A stretch of DNA of 64,000 bases from Shimia sp965227725 (GTDB taxonomy: Bacteria > Pseudomonadota > Alphaproteobacteria > Rhodobacterales > Rhodobacteraceae). Location: the NCBI RefSeq assembly GCF_965227725.1, contig NZ_CBDDGH010000006.1, positions 124,001 to 188,000 on the forward strand, written 5' to 3'. The notes below the pieces were generated by a model. That model searched no databases and was not told where the DNA came from. It saw only the letters and a program-made list of their open reading frames with translations. Position 1 is the first letter of the stretch. Each line of letters opens with the position of its first letter. Both the position numbers and the translations under genes were made by a program. Shown piece after piece: positions 1 through 9,287 of the stretch.

Positions 1-246
1 GGTGGCGCCTGCGGCAAAATCCTCCGCGACTTTTGCGTTTAGGGAACCGGTGTGATCTGACAGGTGCGCGTGGGAAAGTAAGCCAAGTGCAGCGCGCAAG
101 GCCGCAGGGTCCGCCGGTACAGCCTTTTGCACAAGGGCGGCGCGGCCGATCTCTTTGAGCGCGTCCAGAGAGGGATTGGGCACGGCTTTGGCAAGCGAGG
201 CCACCGGGCTGAGGGCGGCGGCCAGAAGCAAGTCACGTCGTTTCAT
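1..246 (-). CDS. Small Tat-signal protein, partner of the adjacent GMC oxidoreductase (partial)
   Basis: The reading frame runs off the left edge, so only the N-terminal 82 residues are visible. It starts at an ATG preceded by a strong AAGGAGG ribosome site. The N-terminus MKRRDLLLAAALSP is a short twin-arginine-type signal, so export by Tat is likely. It lies 13 bp downstream of a GMC oxidoreductase on the same strand, the arrangement seen for the small (subunit 3) components of membrane-bound gluconate/sugar dehydrogenases. The family assignment is inference from context and signal; the mature part seen here shows no motif I recognise. Confidence 0.6.
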   Translation of the reverse strand, partial: MKRRDLLLAAALSPVASLAKAVPNPSLDALKEIGRAALVQKAVPADPAALRAALGLLSHAHLSDHTGSLNAKVAEDFAAGAT

Positions 247-259
247 GTTTTCGCCCTCC

Positions 260-1849
260 TTACAGGGTGCCTGCGCGTGCGTCGGCTTTGAATTTGTCTG
301 CCATGCGGATCGACAGGGCAGCGATTGTCACGGTCGGGTTGGCGTAGCCATTGGTGGGGAACACAGATGAGCTGCTGATGAAGAGGTTGCTGATGCCGTG
401 CACCTGACAGTCGGCGTTCACCACGCCGGTGTCCGGCCCTTCCGACATGCGGGTGGTGCCGCAGTGGTGTTTGCCGCGGGCGACAAAGCTTGGCCAGTCG
501 TAGTCCTCGCTGAGTACATCGGTCCAGACGCGGCCTGCGCCTGTGCGGCTGATCTCTGAGGCGAGCAGTTCTGTGGCGCGTTTGACGGTGCGCATTTCCT
601 GATCCGTGAGCTGCCAGTTCAGCGCGATCTGGCGCTGGCCAAAGCGGTCTGTTTCTTCCACCAGATGCACGGTGCTGTCGTAGTTTGGCACGCATTCAAA
701 TCCAAGCCACGGGCCAACCCATTCGCGGGTGATCAGATCATCCCTTGTATCAAGGGCGCGTCGCCAGATGCCGTTGACCGCGCCATCCAGATCGGTCAGC
801 ACATTCTGGATATGCGGCGCAAGGCCGTTGCCCTTGCCGCGGAGCTGTTTGGTAAGCTGGCCAATGGCCAGATCGCCGGGGGAGCGCGCGGCGGGGAACA
901 TGTGGAAAATGAAGCTCGCGATCTGTTCGCGCCGGAGCAGATCATCTGACGGCACAATGGCCGCAAACATGCCGCCCACATCGTCAAACTCGTAAGGCTC
1001 GGCATAAAGATCGATGTTGGGGGCGTTGCGGCCCGCCAGAATGCGCGCGGCCGGGCGGATGGCGGCGTGGTCTGCAAAGAAACGGCCCACAAGGTCGTTG
1101 CCGTTGCCGATCCCGGTGTTTTGCACCTTGTCGGACAGAAGCATCAGGCGCGGGATTTCGATGCCGCCCATGCAGAGGACATAACGCTTGGCCTCGCAGC
1201 GCAGTCTTGGGCCGTCGATGCAGGCAAGATCAATGCCCGTGATCTCGGAGGCGGTGGATGTGCTGTCGATGTTGAGCGCATTGGCGTTGAGAAACACCGT
1301 GACATTCTCAGACGCCCGGAGCGCGTCCTCATAGGTATAGCCAAATGCCGTTGGCGGGCTTTGGTTGATGGAGACGTTTTCCAGAAGATCCGGGTTGAGG
1401 TCAAAGAGGTCAAAGCCAAGACGGTCCGCCCAATAAGCGATGTCATAAGGGCGCTCTTCATGAAGCTCGAAATAGGGCTGTGCGCGGTCATAGAACGGGG
1501 CGACGTCATCATAGGTGATGGGCCAGCCAGACCATTTCATCCAGTCGCGCACCTCAAAATCCACCGGTGCCAGACGCATGGCGTGGCCGCTCCAGTGGTT
1601 TGAAGAGCCGCCGAGAAAGCGCAGGCGGGCCTCATCCAGCGGGTCATACTGAAAGCCGAGGTTCGGCCCCTTGTAGAGTTGTTGGGTTTCATCCTCATAA
1701 TAGATGCCGCCGCTTTCAATCAGGGCAATTTTTAGAGGGGAGCCAGAGAGTTCCAGTGCAAGGGTGATGCCCGCAGGGCCACCGCCGACGATGCAGATGT
1801 CGGCGTCGATAACCTCGCCGTCAGGTAAGCTGCGAGCGTCAATAATCAT
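260..1849 (-). CDS. GMC-family FAD-dependent oxidoreductase
   Basis: A 529-residue flavoprotein likely to oxidise an alcohol group of a sugar or other polyol. The N-terminus has a classical FAD dinucleotide-binding motif (VGGGPAG, residues 22-28). Near the C-terminus are the GMC_oxred_C signatures: the HHCGTTRM active-site histidine segment, the VNADCQVHG segment and NPTVTIAAL. No signal peptide is visible; export could be by hitch-hiking on the Tat-signal protein encoded directly downstream. This gene and its partner mirror a second GMC/Tat-protein pair at 18.4-20.2 kb. The substrate cannot be read from sequence. Family call is firm, role is inference. Confidence 0.85.
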   Translation of the reverse strand: MIIDARSLPDGEVIDADICIVGGGPAGITLALELSGSPLKIALIESGGIYYEDETQQLYKGPNLGFQYDPLDEARLRFLGGSSNHWSGHAMRLAPVDFEVRDWMKWSGWPITYDDVAPFYDRAQPYFELHEERPYDIAYWADRLGFDLFDLNPDLLENVSINQSPPTAFGYTYEDALRASENVTVFLNANALNIDSTSTASEITGIDLACIDGPRLRCEAKRYVLCMGGIEIPRLMLLSDKVQNTGIGNGNDLVGRFFADHAAIRPAARILAGRNAPNIDLYAEPYEFDDVGGMFAAIVPSDDLLRREQIASFIFHMFPAARSPGDLAIGQLTKQLRGKGNGLAPHIQNVLTDLDGAVNGIWRRALDTRDDLITREWVGPWLGFECVPNYDSTVHLVEETDRFGQRQIALNWQLTDQEMRTVKRATELLASEISRTGAGRVWTDVLSEDYDWPSFVARGKHHCGTTRMSEGPDTGVVNADCQVHGISNLFISSSSVFPTNGYANPTVTIAALSIRMADKFKADARAGTL

Positions 1850-2062
1850 CTCGTCTTCACAATATGCTATGTCAAAATTTGAGGGCGGGGCCCTCCTTAA
1901 AATCTAAGGCCACGTTAGGTCGTGGTAGCGGTTTGTGGCAAGTTGTTTGCGCCAGAAAGCACGCGGGGGCGTGGTTTTGATACATCGGTGCGGCTCAAAA
2001 GCCCAAACGGGATGCACGGATTTGGAAAAGGGCCGTCCGGCGTTGTGCGGGGGTGGCGCAGA

Positions 2063-2815
2063 TCAGCTGCGGTGGCGGATAACGCGGGCGGGAACGCCTG
2101 CGACTATGGCGTTGTCTTCCACATCGCTGGTGACCACCGACCCCGCTGCAATCACCGCGCCGTTGCCGATGCGGACCCCATCCAGAATGGAGACATGCGC
2201 GCCAACCCAGACGTCATTTCCCAAGACCACAGGGCCTTTGGTTTCCAGACCTTGCGACACCATGGGGCCTTCGCCAAGCGCCATTTTGTAGCGCCCGCCG
2301 CCGAAATAGCATTGGCCTGCGATGATGCAGTGATCGCCAATTTCAATGCCCGACACACCGCTGAGATTGCATTGGCTGCCAATGGAGCAATCCGCGCCAA
2401 TGCGCAGGTGGTTGTTTTTCACGAGCAGCACCGTGTCGCGTGCAATCAGGGTGCGGGGGCCAATGGAAAAATCATCGGCAGAAGCCGCGCCGCGCGCGTC
2501 GAGCGCACAGCCGTCATCAATGGTCACGCTGTCGCCCAGCGTCATGCGGGTGGGGCAGCGCAAAGAGATATTGCGGCCAAAATTGACGCCTTTTCCGGTT
2601 TCGGCAAATAGGCCGGGGAATAGGTGTTTTCTGAGAAAGAAGCCCAAAGCGCCGCGCGTGCCAGCCGCAAACATCATGGCAAATTCATATCGCAAAAATG
2701 CGCTGAAACTGGAATTGCCGACAAAGAATTTCTGATATTTTTGCAGGGCAGAGCTGTCGTCGTTTAACGCATCAACGACGCGGTCTTTTTTAAGAGTGTC
2801 GCGCTCACTTTCCAC
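2063..2815 (-). CDS. Hexapeptide-repeat (left-handed beta-helix) acyltransferase
   Basis: A 250-residue protein whose residues from about 75 on are imperfect hexapeptide repeats (for example IGPRTLIARDTVLL, IGADCSIG, IEIGDHCIIAGQC). The C-terminal block GNDVWVGAHVSILDGVRIG is typical of the xenobiotic/sugar O-acetyltransferase (LbH-XAT/MAT) group, including the histidine in GAHV. It probably transfers an acetyl or other acyl group onto a sugar residue. It is divergent from the GlpD-like gene, with 224 bp between the starts, and sits inside the polysaccharide island, which supports a role in decorating the polymer. Confidence 0.8.
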   Translation of the reverse strand: MESERDTLKKDRVVDALNDDSSALQKYQKFFVGNSSFSAFLRYEFAMMFAAGTRGALGFFLRKHLFPGLFAETGKGVNFGRNISLRCPTRMTLGDSVTIDDGCALDARGAASADDFSIGPRTLIARDTVLLVKNNHLRIGADCSIGSQCNLSGVSGIEIGDHCIIAGQCYFGGGRYKMALGEGPMVSQGLETKGPVVLGNDVWVGAHVSILDGVRIGNGAVIAAGSVVTSDVEDNAIVAGVPARVIRHRS

Positions 2816-3039
2816 CAGCGTCCCCTATAAACAACCCAAGCCTGATTTGCGTAGCACCAAAAAAGCGGGCCTCGCAAGATGCCTGCGCAGAGTGTGGTGA
2901 TGTGGTCACGCAGGTGATGCCTCAATTCCTCAGCGCGGCAATTGGCAGCATGACAAACGGTGGGAAATTGCGTCTTATCAAAGGCGGTTATTTGATTAAG
3001 TGGCCGTTTTTAATAGATTCGTGCACCATTGGTGACTTT

Positions 3040-4611
3040 ATGAAACGTGATTTGTCAGAGCTGTCGACGCGGCAGTTTGATCTGGTTGTTGTGGGCGGCG
3101 GTGTGCTGGGGGCCAGTGTGGCGCGGGATGCGGCGCTGCGCGGGTTGAGCGTGGCGCTGGTGGAGCAGGCCGATTTTTGCAGTGCCACAAGCCACAACTC
3201 CCTGAAGACCATTCACGGCGGCATCCGCTATCTTCAGCATCTCAATTTCAAGCGGGCGGCTGAATCGATCCGTGAGCAGCAGATTTTTCTGCAGACCGCG
3301 CCGCATCTGGTGCAGCCGATGCGGTTTCTGATGCCTGCTTACGGGTTTGGCATGCGGGGGCCTGCCGCGCTTGGCATTGGGGTGGCGCTTTATGAGCTGC
3401 TCAATGCCTGTGTGGCCCTAATAGACGGGCGCAGGCTCAAGGCGCCGAAGGGGCGTGTTCTGGGAGCGAAGCGCTATCGTGAGATGGTACCGGGCATGGA
3501 GGATCAGCCCTTAAGCGGCGGGGCGATGTGGATGGATGCGCAGGTCTCGCTGGCAGATAAGGCGGTGCTGCAGATGTTGCAGCAGGCGGCGGAGCATGGG
3601 GCTTCGGTGGCCAATTATGTGACCGCAGATGCGCCGCTGTTTCGGGAGGATGATCCGCAGGTGATCGCTGGCGTTAAAGCGCGGGACATGCGCAGCGGGG
3701 CGTGTTTTGACATTCAGGGACATGCGGTTGTCAACGCAACCGGCCCCTGGGCGGCCAGCTGGATCAACGGTGCGGATGAAGCGCAGCTCTCAATGCAGCT
3801 CGGGCTGGTCAAAAGCATGAATTTGGTGACCCGCAAGCCGGCGCTGCCGCATGGGGTGGCCGTGCGCAGCAACCGCGCCTCTGACTCCAAAGTCGACAGC
3901 GCGAACCGCATGTTTTTTGTGGTGCCCTGGCAGGGCAAAACCATGATCGGCACCACCCATGTGGCCCATGAGGGCGCAGAGGTGGATGATCGGGTTGGGC
4001 CGGGTGATGTGGCTGATTTTGTTGAAGAGTTCAATGAGGTCTACCCGGAGCTGGGGCTGACGCCTGAGGATGTGCTTTACAGTTATGCGGGGCTGGCGCC
4101 TGCGATGCAGGAAGAGGGCGCTGAGGCGGTGCCGCTGCATGAGAGCGAGATTATTGACCATGGTATCGTGGACGGGATTGTCGGGCTGTTCAGCATTGTC
4201 AGCGTCAAATGGACCACCGCGCGGCTGGTGGCGGAGCAGACGGTTGATCAGCTGTTGGGCGCAGAGGCAAAGGCGCGGCCCTGCCAGACGCGCAGCGTGG
4301 ATTTGCCGGATTATGAAAACATGCCGCATGAGATTGCCGGACTGACGGAGGCGCAGCTGCGTGCCTTTGTGCGCCAGCATGTGGACGGGACGCAGGCTTG
4401 GCGGCTGAGTGATGTGTTGCTGAGGCGCACAAATGATCTGGTGTTGGGCGCGATGAGCGCGCAGCAATTTGAGGTGGTTGTCAGCGAAATGGCAGCGCTT
4501 TTGGGTTGGAGCGAAGAGACGCGGAGCGCGGAGATTTCGCTGGTTTTGGAGCGGCTTTCCAATGCGGCGCAGAAAGCGGATCTCTCTGCGCAAATCGAGT
4601 TGATTTCCTGA
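3040..4611 (+). CDS. Glycerol-3-phosphate dehydrogenase/oxidase family flavoprotein (GlpD-like)
   Basis: A 523-residue FAD enzyme of the DAO/GlpD family. After the chosen start the protein begins MKRDLSELSTRQFDLVVVGG, placing the FAD motif GGGVLGASVARDAALRG near residue 20 as in GlpD; the TIHGGIRYLQ segment and a C-terminal domain (from about residue 400) also fit. An in-frame ATG at 2902 would add 46 residues of no family character, so 3040 is preferred, although its ribosome site is weak. It would oxidise glycerol-3-phosphate to dihydroxyacetone phosphate at the membrane. In this island it may instead serve glycerol-phosphate supply or turnover, which is inference. Confidence 0.75.
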   Translation: MKRDLSELSTRQFDLVVVGGGVLGASVARDAALRGLSVALVEQADFCSATSHNSLKTIHGGIRYLQHLNFKRAAESIREQQIFLQTAPHLVQPMRFLMPAYGFGMRGPAALGIGVALYELLNACVALIDGRRLKAPKGRVLGAKRYREMVPGMEDQPLSGGAMWMDAQVSLADKAVLQMLQQAAEHGASVANYVTADAPLFREDDPQVIAGVKARDMRSGACFDIQGHAVVNATGPWAASWINGADEAQLSMQLGLVKSMNLVTRKPALPHGVAVRSNRASDSKVDSANRMFFVVPWQGKTMIGTTHVAHEGAEVDDRVGPGDVADFVEEFNEVYPELGLTPEDVLYSYAGLAPAMQEEGAEAVPLHESEIIDHGIVDGIVGLFSIVSVKWTTARLVAEQTVDQLLGAEAKARPCQTRSVDLPDYENMPHEIAGLTEAQLRAFVRQHVDGTQAWRLSDVLLRRTNDLVLGAMSAQQFEVVVSEMAALLGWSEETRSAEISLVLERLSNAAQKADLSAQIELIS

Positions 4612-4665
4612 CGTTCGATATAACGGTGCGGGTTTCAATATTGCTGTGAATGGGACCGCTGTTAT

Positions 4666-4690
4666 GCGGCAATCATGCCGCGTTTTTTGG
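4666..4690 (+). terminator. Rho-independent terminator after the GlpD-like gene
   Basis: GCGGCA (4666-4671), loop ATCA, TGCCGC (4676-4681), then G and six T. It stands 55 bp after the stop codon of the upstream gene. Confidence 0.75.
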
Positions 4691-5281
4691 CAAGTCGGGG
4701 TTCAGAATTGCCGTTGTCAGGATAAAGCTAGGCCCATCACAAGGCTTGGGCTAAATATTGAAGTATTGATTCTTTAATTTATGAGGCCCACCCATGGGTG
4801 TTGACGGTACTTTTTCTCGGCCTGTCAAAAACTTGATTGCCAGCAGCCTAAATCTTTTGCCGAAATCGGCCGCGGGGTGGCCCAAGTAGGACGCTGTCGC
4901 TGATTGTGGAATTGAGCCACAAATCGATAGCTCGCTTTTTGATGCGATGCCGCAAAAAAATGAATAATTCGGCTGTGATGTGCGTGCGGATGGCCGCATA
5001 GGAACGCCTAAAAACGGGGATATGAATACACGCGCATTATTGGTCAGTGCTTCGAACCAATTTAGGTGAGGGCGGGTGCGTATTTCTACGCCAACTTGCT
5101 GTGGATGGCGGACCATTTGCCGCTCTGCGGCTTTTTTAAATGACTGGATATTGCGCAAAACGATATTTTGGCAACTCTGAGAGCCAAGTTACGCTTTCTT
5201 GAACAGCTATCGCTTGGTTTAGAATAAAGCTTGGGGTTTCCTACTTTTAGATTTTAGACTTTTTTGGTTTTGGATTAAATT
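4691..5281. other. AT-rich gap without a convincing gene
   Basis: About 590 bp of noticeably AT-richer sequence between the terminator and the HAD-UbiA gene. The only longer open frame, on the minus strand at 4751-5158, has no ribosome site, no domain I recognise and no coding character. The promoter for the arabinose-type operon probably lies here, but I could not define -35/-10 boxes with confidence. Confidence 0.5.
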
Positions 5282-6772
5282 ATGACGACGATAGGAGCAC
5301 AGCGCGGATCTGCGGACGCTCTTGAATTTGACATGTCTGATACTGTGGACATTCCGTTGGTCGTTGATTTGGACGGCACGCTGACCAAGTCAGATACGAT
5401 GCACGAAGCGCTATTGCTGTTGATTGCAAAGCAGCCTGCAAAATTGCCTCAGATTGTCTCGTGGCTGTTTGCGGGGAAAGCGCAGTTCAAAGACAAGCTG
5501 GCCGCCGAAATGGTGGTTGATGCCGACAGCGTGCCGCTGCGTGAGGATGTGTTGGCGCAGATTTCTGCGGCCAGAGAGAGCGGGCGGCAGGTGCTGCTGG
5601 TGTCGGCCTCAAACCACAGACAGGTGAGCCTGATCGGGGATCAGCTGGAGCTGTTTGACGAGGCGATTGGCTCGGATGCGCAGCGCAATCTTGCAGGCAG
5701 CGCCAAGGCGCAATGGCTTGTGGATCGGTTTGGCGAGCGGGGCTTTGATTATATCGGAGATTCCAGCGCCGACCTTGAGGTTTGGCCCAAGGCGCGCAAG
5801 GCGATCACCATCGGGGCCAAGCCGGCGGTGCGCGCACGTGTGGATGCGATGGATGTCGAGGTCACCCATCTGGACAGGAATAGCGATGAAAGCGCGACGC
5901 GCAAAGCGCGCCACTACCTCAAAGCGATGCGGCCGCATCAGTGGCTGAAAAACCTTTTGGTGTTTGTGCCCGCGCTGGCCGCGCATGAGATGTCGATGCT
6001 GCTGCCCTCGTTCTTTGCCTTTTGCGCCTTCAGTCTCGCGGCCTCCAGCATCTATTTGATCAATGATATGCTCGACTTGCACGTGGACCGGCAACACCCG
6101 CGCAAATGCAAACGTCCGTTTGCGGCGGGCACCATTCCGGTGGCCCATGGGGTTGTGCATTCGGCGGCGCTGTTTTTGACGGCGATGGTGATTGCGGCCT
6201 TCCTGCCATCGGCCTTTGCATTGGTTCTGGTGGGCTATGTGGCGCTGACCTTTGCCTATTCTCTGGTGCTCAAGCGCAAATTGATGATCGATATCTGGAC
6301 CCTTGGTGCGCTTTATACGATCCGGATTGTGGCCGGTGGCGCGGCCAGTGGCATTCCGCTGTCTGAGTGGCTTCTGGCCTTTTCGATGTTTGTCTTCCTT
6401 GCCCTGGCCGCGGTGAAGCGGATTTCCGAGCTCAAGGATCTGGAAGCGCGGGATTTGGACAGCACGGATGGGCGCGGATACAGCGTGGGCGATTTGCCTG
6501 TGGTGCTTGGGGCGATGCTGGCGTCCGGCTATTGTTCGGTGGTGATCCTGGCGCTTTATGTCTCCAACTCCAATGTGGCGAGCCTATACTCGGAACCAAA
6601 GCTTCTTTGGTTGGTGTGCATGATGCTGCTTTACTGGATCAATCGCGTGGCCATCATCTCCTATCGCGGAGAGATGGATGACGATCCCATTGTTTTTGCT
6701 CTCAAAGATAAGGTGAGCCTGATTGTCTTTGCCGCCTGCGGCGCGGTGTTTCTGGCGAGTGCGCAGCTATGA
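5282..6772 (+). CDS. HAD phosphatase fused to UbiA prenyltransferase (decaprenylphosphoryl-5-phosphoribose synthase-like)
   Basis: A 496-residue two-domain protein. Residues 25-200 are a HAD phosphatase with DLDGTLTKSD (Asp29/Asp31), the motif II serine in LVSASNHRQ and the motif IV acidic GDSSADLEV. From about residue 215 there is an eight-to-nine helix UbiA domain with the NDMLDLHVD metal-diphosphate motif (about 261-269) followed by KCKRP, the pattern of decaprenyl-phosphate phosphoribosyltransferases (Rv3806c type). In mycobacteria these make decaprenylphosphoryl-phosphoribose, a separate phosphatase removes the 5-phosphate, and DprE1/DprE2 epimerise the product. Here synthase and phosphatase would be one polypeptide, beside dprE1/dprE2 homologues. 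ATG 5282 is taken as start; 5333 is an alternative. Confidence 0.8.
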   Translation: MTTIGAQRGSADALEFDMSDTVDIPLVVDLDGTLTKSDTMHEALLLLIAKQPAKLPQIVSWLFAGKAQFKDKLAAEMVVDADSVPLREDVLAQISAARESGRQVLLVSASNHRQVSLIGDQLELFDEAIGSDAQRNLAGSAKAQWLVDRFGERGFDYIGDSSADLEVWPKARKAITIGAKPAVRARVDAMDVEVTHLDRNSDESATRKARHYLKAMRPHQWLKNLLVFVPALAAHEMSMLLPSFFAFCAFSLAASSIYLINDMLDLHVDRQHPRKCKRPFAAGTIPVAHGVVHSAALFLTAMVIAAFLPSAFALVLVGYVALTFAYSLVLKRKLMIDIWTLGALYTIRIVAGGAASGIPLSEWLLAFSMFVFLALAAVKRISELKDLEARDLDSTDGRGYSVGDLPVVLGAMLASGYCSVVILALYVSNSNVASLYSEPKLLWLVCMMLLYWINRVAIISYRGEMDDDPIVFALKDKVSLIVFAACGAVFLASAQL

Positions 6773-7188
6773 CACTGACGCAACTTGTCACCCGCTACAG
6801 CGCGTTTGCGGTGGTGGCGACCATCGCAAACCTGCTGACGCAGCGCCTGTCCTTGGCGCTTTATGAAGGCAGTTTGGGGGTCCCGTTGGCGATTTTTGTC
6901 GGCACGGTTGTGGGGCTGGTGGTGAAGTTTCACCTCGACAAGCGCTGGATCTTTTTTGATGTCTCTAAGGAGGCGCAGAGCCGGAAATTTGGCCTCTACA
7001 CCCTGATGGGGGTGATCACCACGGTGATTTTCTGGGGCTCGGAATATGGGTTCTGGTTGATCTGGCAGACTGATCTGATGCGGGAAGTGGGCGCCGTGCT
7101 GGGCCTGAGCGTCGGTTATTTCTGCAAATATCATCTGGACAAGCGGTTTGTGTTTACCCCTGCGGCTGGCGTCGGGGGGCATGCATGA
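6769..7188 (+). CDS. GtrA-like four-helix membrane protein
   Basis: A 139-residue protein with four predicted membrane segments and the paired HLDKRWIFF / HLDKRFVFTP signatures at the end of each helical hairpin, typical of the GtrA/DPMS-TM family. Such proteins are thought to flip or anchor polyprenyl-phosphate sugars. Start overlaps the previous stop in an ATGA, and its own stop overlaps the dprE1-like start the same way, so it is translationally coupled in the operon. In this setting it is a natural candidate for moving the lipid-linked pentose to the periplasmic face (inference); mycobacterial clusters also carry a GtrA protein (Rv3789) near dprE1. Confidence 0.85.
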   Translation: MTLTQLVTRYSAFAVVATIANLLTQRLSLALYEGSLGVPLAIFVGTVVGLVVKFHLDKRWIFFDVSKEAQSRKFGLYTLMGVITTVIFWGSEYGFWLIWQTDLMREVGAVLGLSVGYFCKYHLDKRFVFTPAAGVGGHA

Positions 7189-8531
7189 TCAAGACGCAGA
7201 CGCTCTCAGGCTGGGGACGCTGGCCGCAGCGCAATTGCGCGACGGCGCCGCTTGATCCGGCAGGGTTTGACACGCTGCCGGTGGCTGCGGGCAAGGGCAT
7301 GATCGCGCGCGGCTTTGGCCGGTCTTATGGCGATATTGCCATGAACCCGGACCTCACATTGCTGGGCACAGCGCGCAACCGGATCCTGTCTTTTGATGAG
7401 GACACCGGCACGCTTGTGGCCGAAGCGGGGTTGAGCCTCACCGAAATTCTGGAGGTGTTTGTGCCGCGCGGCTGGTTTCCTGCGGTGACACCGGGGACAA
7501 AATTTGTCTCGTTGGCGGGGCTGATCGCGGTGGATGCGCATGGCAAGAACCACCACAAGTTGGGCAGCTTTGGCGATCATGTTCTGTGGTTTGATCTTTA
7601 TTGCGCGGACGGGCAGATCCGACGCTGTTCGCCGGATGAGAACAGCGCGCTGTTTTATGCCACGATTGGCGGCAATGGCTTAACGGGGCATATCCTCACG
7701 GTGTGCACGAAGCTGCTTTCGATCCCCTCGGGTTGGGTGCGTCAGACCACTCATGTGGCGAAAAACCTCGCTGACGCGATTGAGATTTTTGAGACCCACT
7801 ACGATGTGACCTATTCTGTGGCCTGGATCGATTGTTTGGCCAAAGGCGCGCACCGCGGGCGCTCGCTGGTCTTTCTGGGAGAGCATGCTGCGCCTGAGGA
7901 ATTGACTGCGGCTCACCGGAATCTGCCGTTTGATATTCCTCTGCGCAAGAAGCAGCGGATGCCGATGGATGCGCCGTCCTGGGCGCTGAACACCTACACC
8001 ATTCGTGCCTTCAACCGGCTTTATCACAAGAAAAATTCTCAAAATCGCGCACCGCAGCTCGTTGACTATGACCGGTATTTCTATCCGCTGGATGCGATCC
8101 TGGAGTGGAACCGGCTTTATGGGCGCGGCGGGTTTGCGCAGTATCAATGTGCGCTGCCTTTGGCTGAGTCTGAGGCCGGGCTGACCAAGCTGTTGACCGC
8201 GATTTCTGATGCGGGGCTTGGGTCTTTCCTTGCAGTGCTGAAACGGTTTGGGCCCGGCGCGCCGGAGCGGCCTTTGTCGTTTCCGATGGAAGGCTACACG
8301 CTGGCGCTTGATTTCCAGCTGTCGCCGCGCGCGCTGACCCTGATGACCGCGCTCGATGAGATCACAACGGACCATGGCGGGCGTCTTTACATGGCGAAGG
8401 ACAGCCGGATGAGCCAGCCGATGCTTGAGGCAGGATATGCCGAGGGTTTGCCTGCGTTTCGTGATCTGCGCGCCCAATCCGGTGCGCGCGGGCTTTTTCA
8501 ATCTATGCAATCCCAGAGGCTGAACCTGTGA
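7185..8531 (+). CDS. dprE1: FAD-dependent decaprenylphosphoryl-ribose 2'-oxidase homologue
   Basis: A 448-residue VAO-type flavoenzyme. The N-terminal FAD domain contains GRSYGDIAMN and the segment around HGKNHHKLGSFGDHV; the C-terminal domain carries VLKRFGP, PLSFPMEG and YMAKDSRM, which match mycobacterial DprE1 segments as I remember them. The catalytic lysine of that last motif is present (Lys405). The residue aligned with the benzothiazinone-target cysteine is alanine (Ala374). DprE1 oxidises lipid-linked ribose at C2 to a keto intermediate, which DprE2 reduces to the arabinose donor. It overlaps the GtrA and DprE2-like genes by 4 bp on each side. Confidence 0.8.
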   Translation: MIKTQTLSGWGRWPQRNCATAPLDPAGFDTLPVAAGKGMIARGFGRSYGDIAMNPDLTLLGTARNRILSFDEDTGTLVAEAGLSLTEILEVFVPRGWFPAVTPGTKFVSLAGLIAVDAHGKNHHKLGSFGDHVLWFDLYCADGQIRRCSPDENSALFYATIGGNGLTGHILTVCTKLLSIPSGWVRQTTHVAKNLADAIEIFETHYDVTYSVAWIDCLAKGAHRGRSLVFLGEHAAPEELTAAHRNLPFDIPLRKKQRMPMDAPSWALNTYTIRAFNRLYHKKNSQNRAPQLVDYDRYFYPLDAILEWNRLYGRGGFAQYQCALPLAESEAGLTKLLTAISDAGLGSFLAVLKRFGPGAPERPLSFPMEGYTLALDFQLSPRALTLMTALDEITTDHGGRLYMAKDSRMSQPMLEAGYAEGLPAFRDLRAQSGARGLFQSMQSQRLNL

Positions 8532-9271
8532 CACCTGCCGACACTCCCGCATTGATCCTTGGTGCCCGGTCTGGCATCGCCCGTGGCATTGCCGTCGCGC
8601 TGGCCAAGCGCGGGCATCCCATCATGCTGGCCGCGCGCAATGCGCAGCGGCTGGAGGCGGATGTCTCCGATATATCCATCCGGCATAGCGTGGAGGTGTC
8701 CGCGCATGATTTTGATGTGCTGGATGTGGCGGGGCATCAGAGCTTTCTTGAGAGCCTGCCGATGAAGCCGGGCATCGTTATCTGCGCCATTGGTGTTCTG
8801 GGAGACCAGGAGGCGGATGCGGGGGACAGCGCGGCGACCCGGCTGATTGTTGAGAGCAATTTCCTCGCGCCCTGCCTGTTTCTGGAGCAGGTGGCGGCGC
8901 AGATGTCCGCCTCGGGGCGGGGCGGGCATATTGTTGGCATAGGCTCTGTTGCCGGTGACCGCGGGCGGGCCAAAAACTACGTCTATGGCTCCGCCAAGGC
9001 GGGGTTTGCGGCCTATCTTTCCGGCCTGCGGCAGAAATATGCGGCCAGCGCGCTGCATGTGATGACAGTGAAGCCGGGTTTTGTCCGCACCGCGATGACG
9101 GAGGGGATGGATCTGCCCGGGCCGCTGACAACCGACGCAGAGCCATTTGCCGAGCGCGTTGTGGCGGCGATGGAGAAGGGCAAGCTTGTCTATTACGACA
9201 TGCGCTGGCGCGCGCTGATGGGTGTGATCACGCATCTGCCCGAACGTATTTTTATGAAGACCAAATTTTGA
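8528..9271 (+). CDS. dprE2: SDR-family decaprenylphosphoryl-2-keto-pentose reductase homologue
   Basis: A 247-residue short-chain dehydrogenase. The N-terminus ILGARSGIARGIAVALAKRG is an NAD(P)-binding Rossmann motif, the catalytic serine lies in IGSVAGDRG and the active-site YxxxK is YGSAKAG. It is shorter than mycobacterial DprE2 by a few residues but sits directly behind the dprE1 homologue with a 4-bp overlap, the usual arrangement. It would reduce the 2-keto lipid pentose to the D-arabinose configuration. A generic SDR role cannot be excluded from sequence alone; the operon is the main evidence. Confidence 0.75.
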   Translation: MTPADTPALILGARSGIARGIAVALAKRGHPIMLAARNAQRLEADVSDISIRHSVEVSAHDFDVLDVAGHQSFLESLPMKPGIVICAIGVLGDQEADAGDSAATRLIVESNFLAPCLFLEQVAAQMSASGRGGHIVGIGSVAGDRGRAKNYVYGSAKAGFAAYLSGLRQKYAASALHVMTVKPGFVRTAMTEGMDLPGPLTTDAEPFAERVVAAMEKGKLVYYDMRWRALMGVITHLPERIFMKTKF

Positions 9272-9287
9272 AGAGATCGGACGGCAG

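Noticed and set aside
4751..5158. 135-codon minus-strand frame in the gap after the GlpD-like gene
   Set aside because: No ribosome site, no recognisable motif and AT-rich non-coding character; left as a gap.
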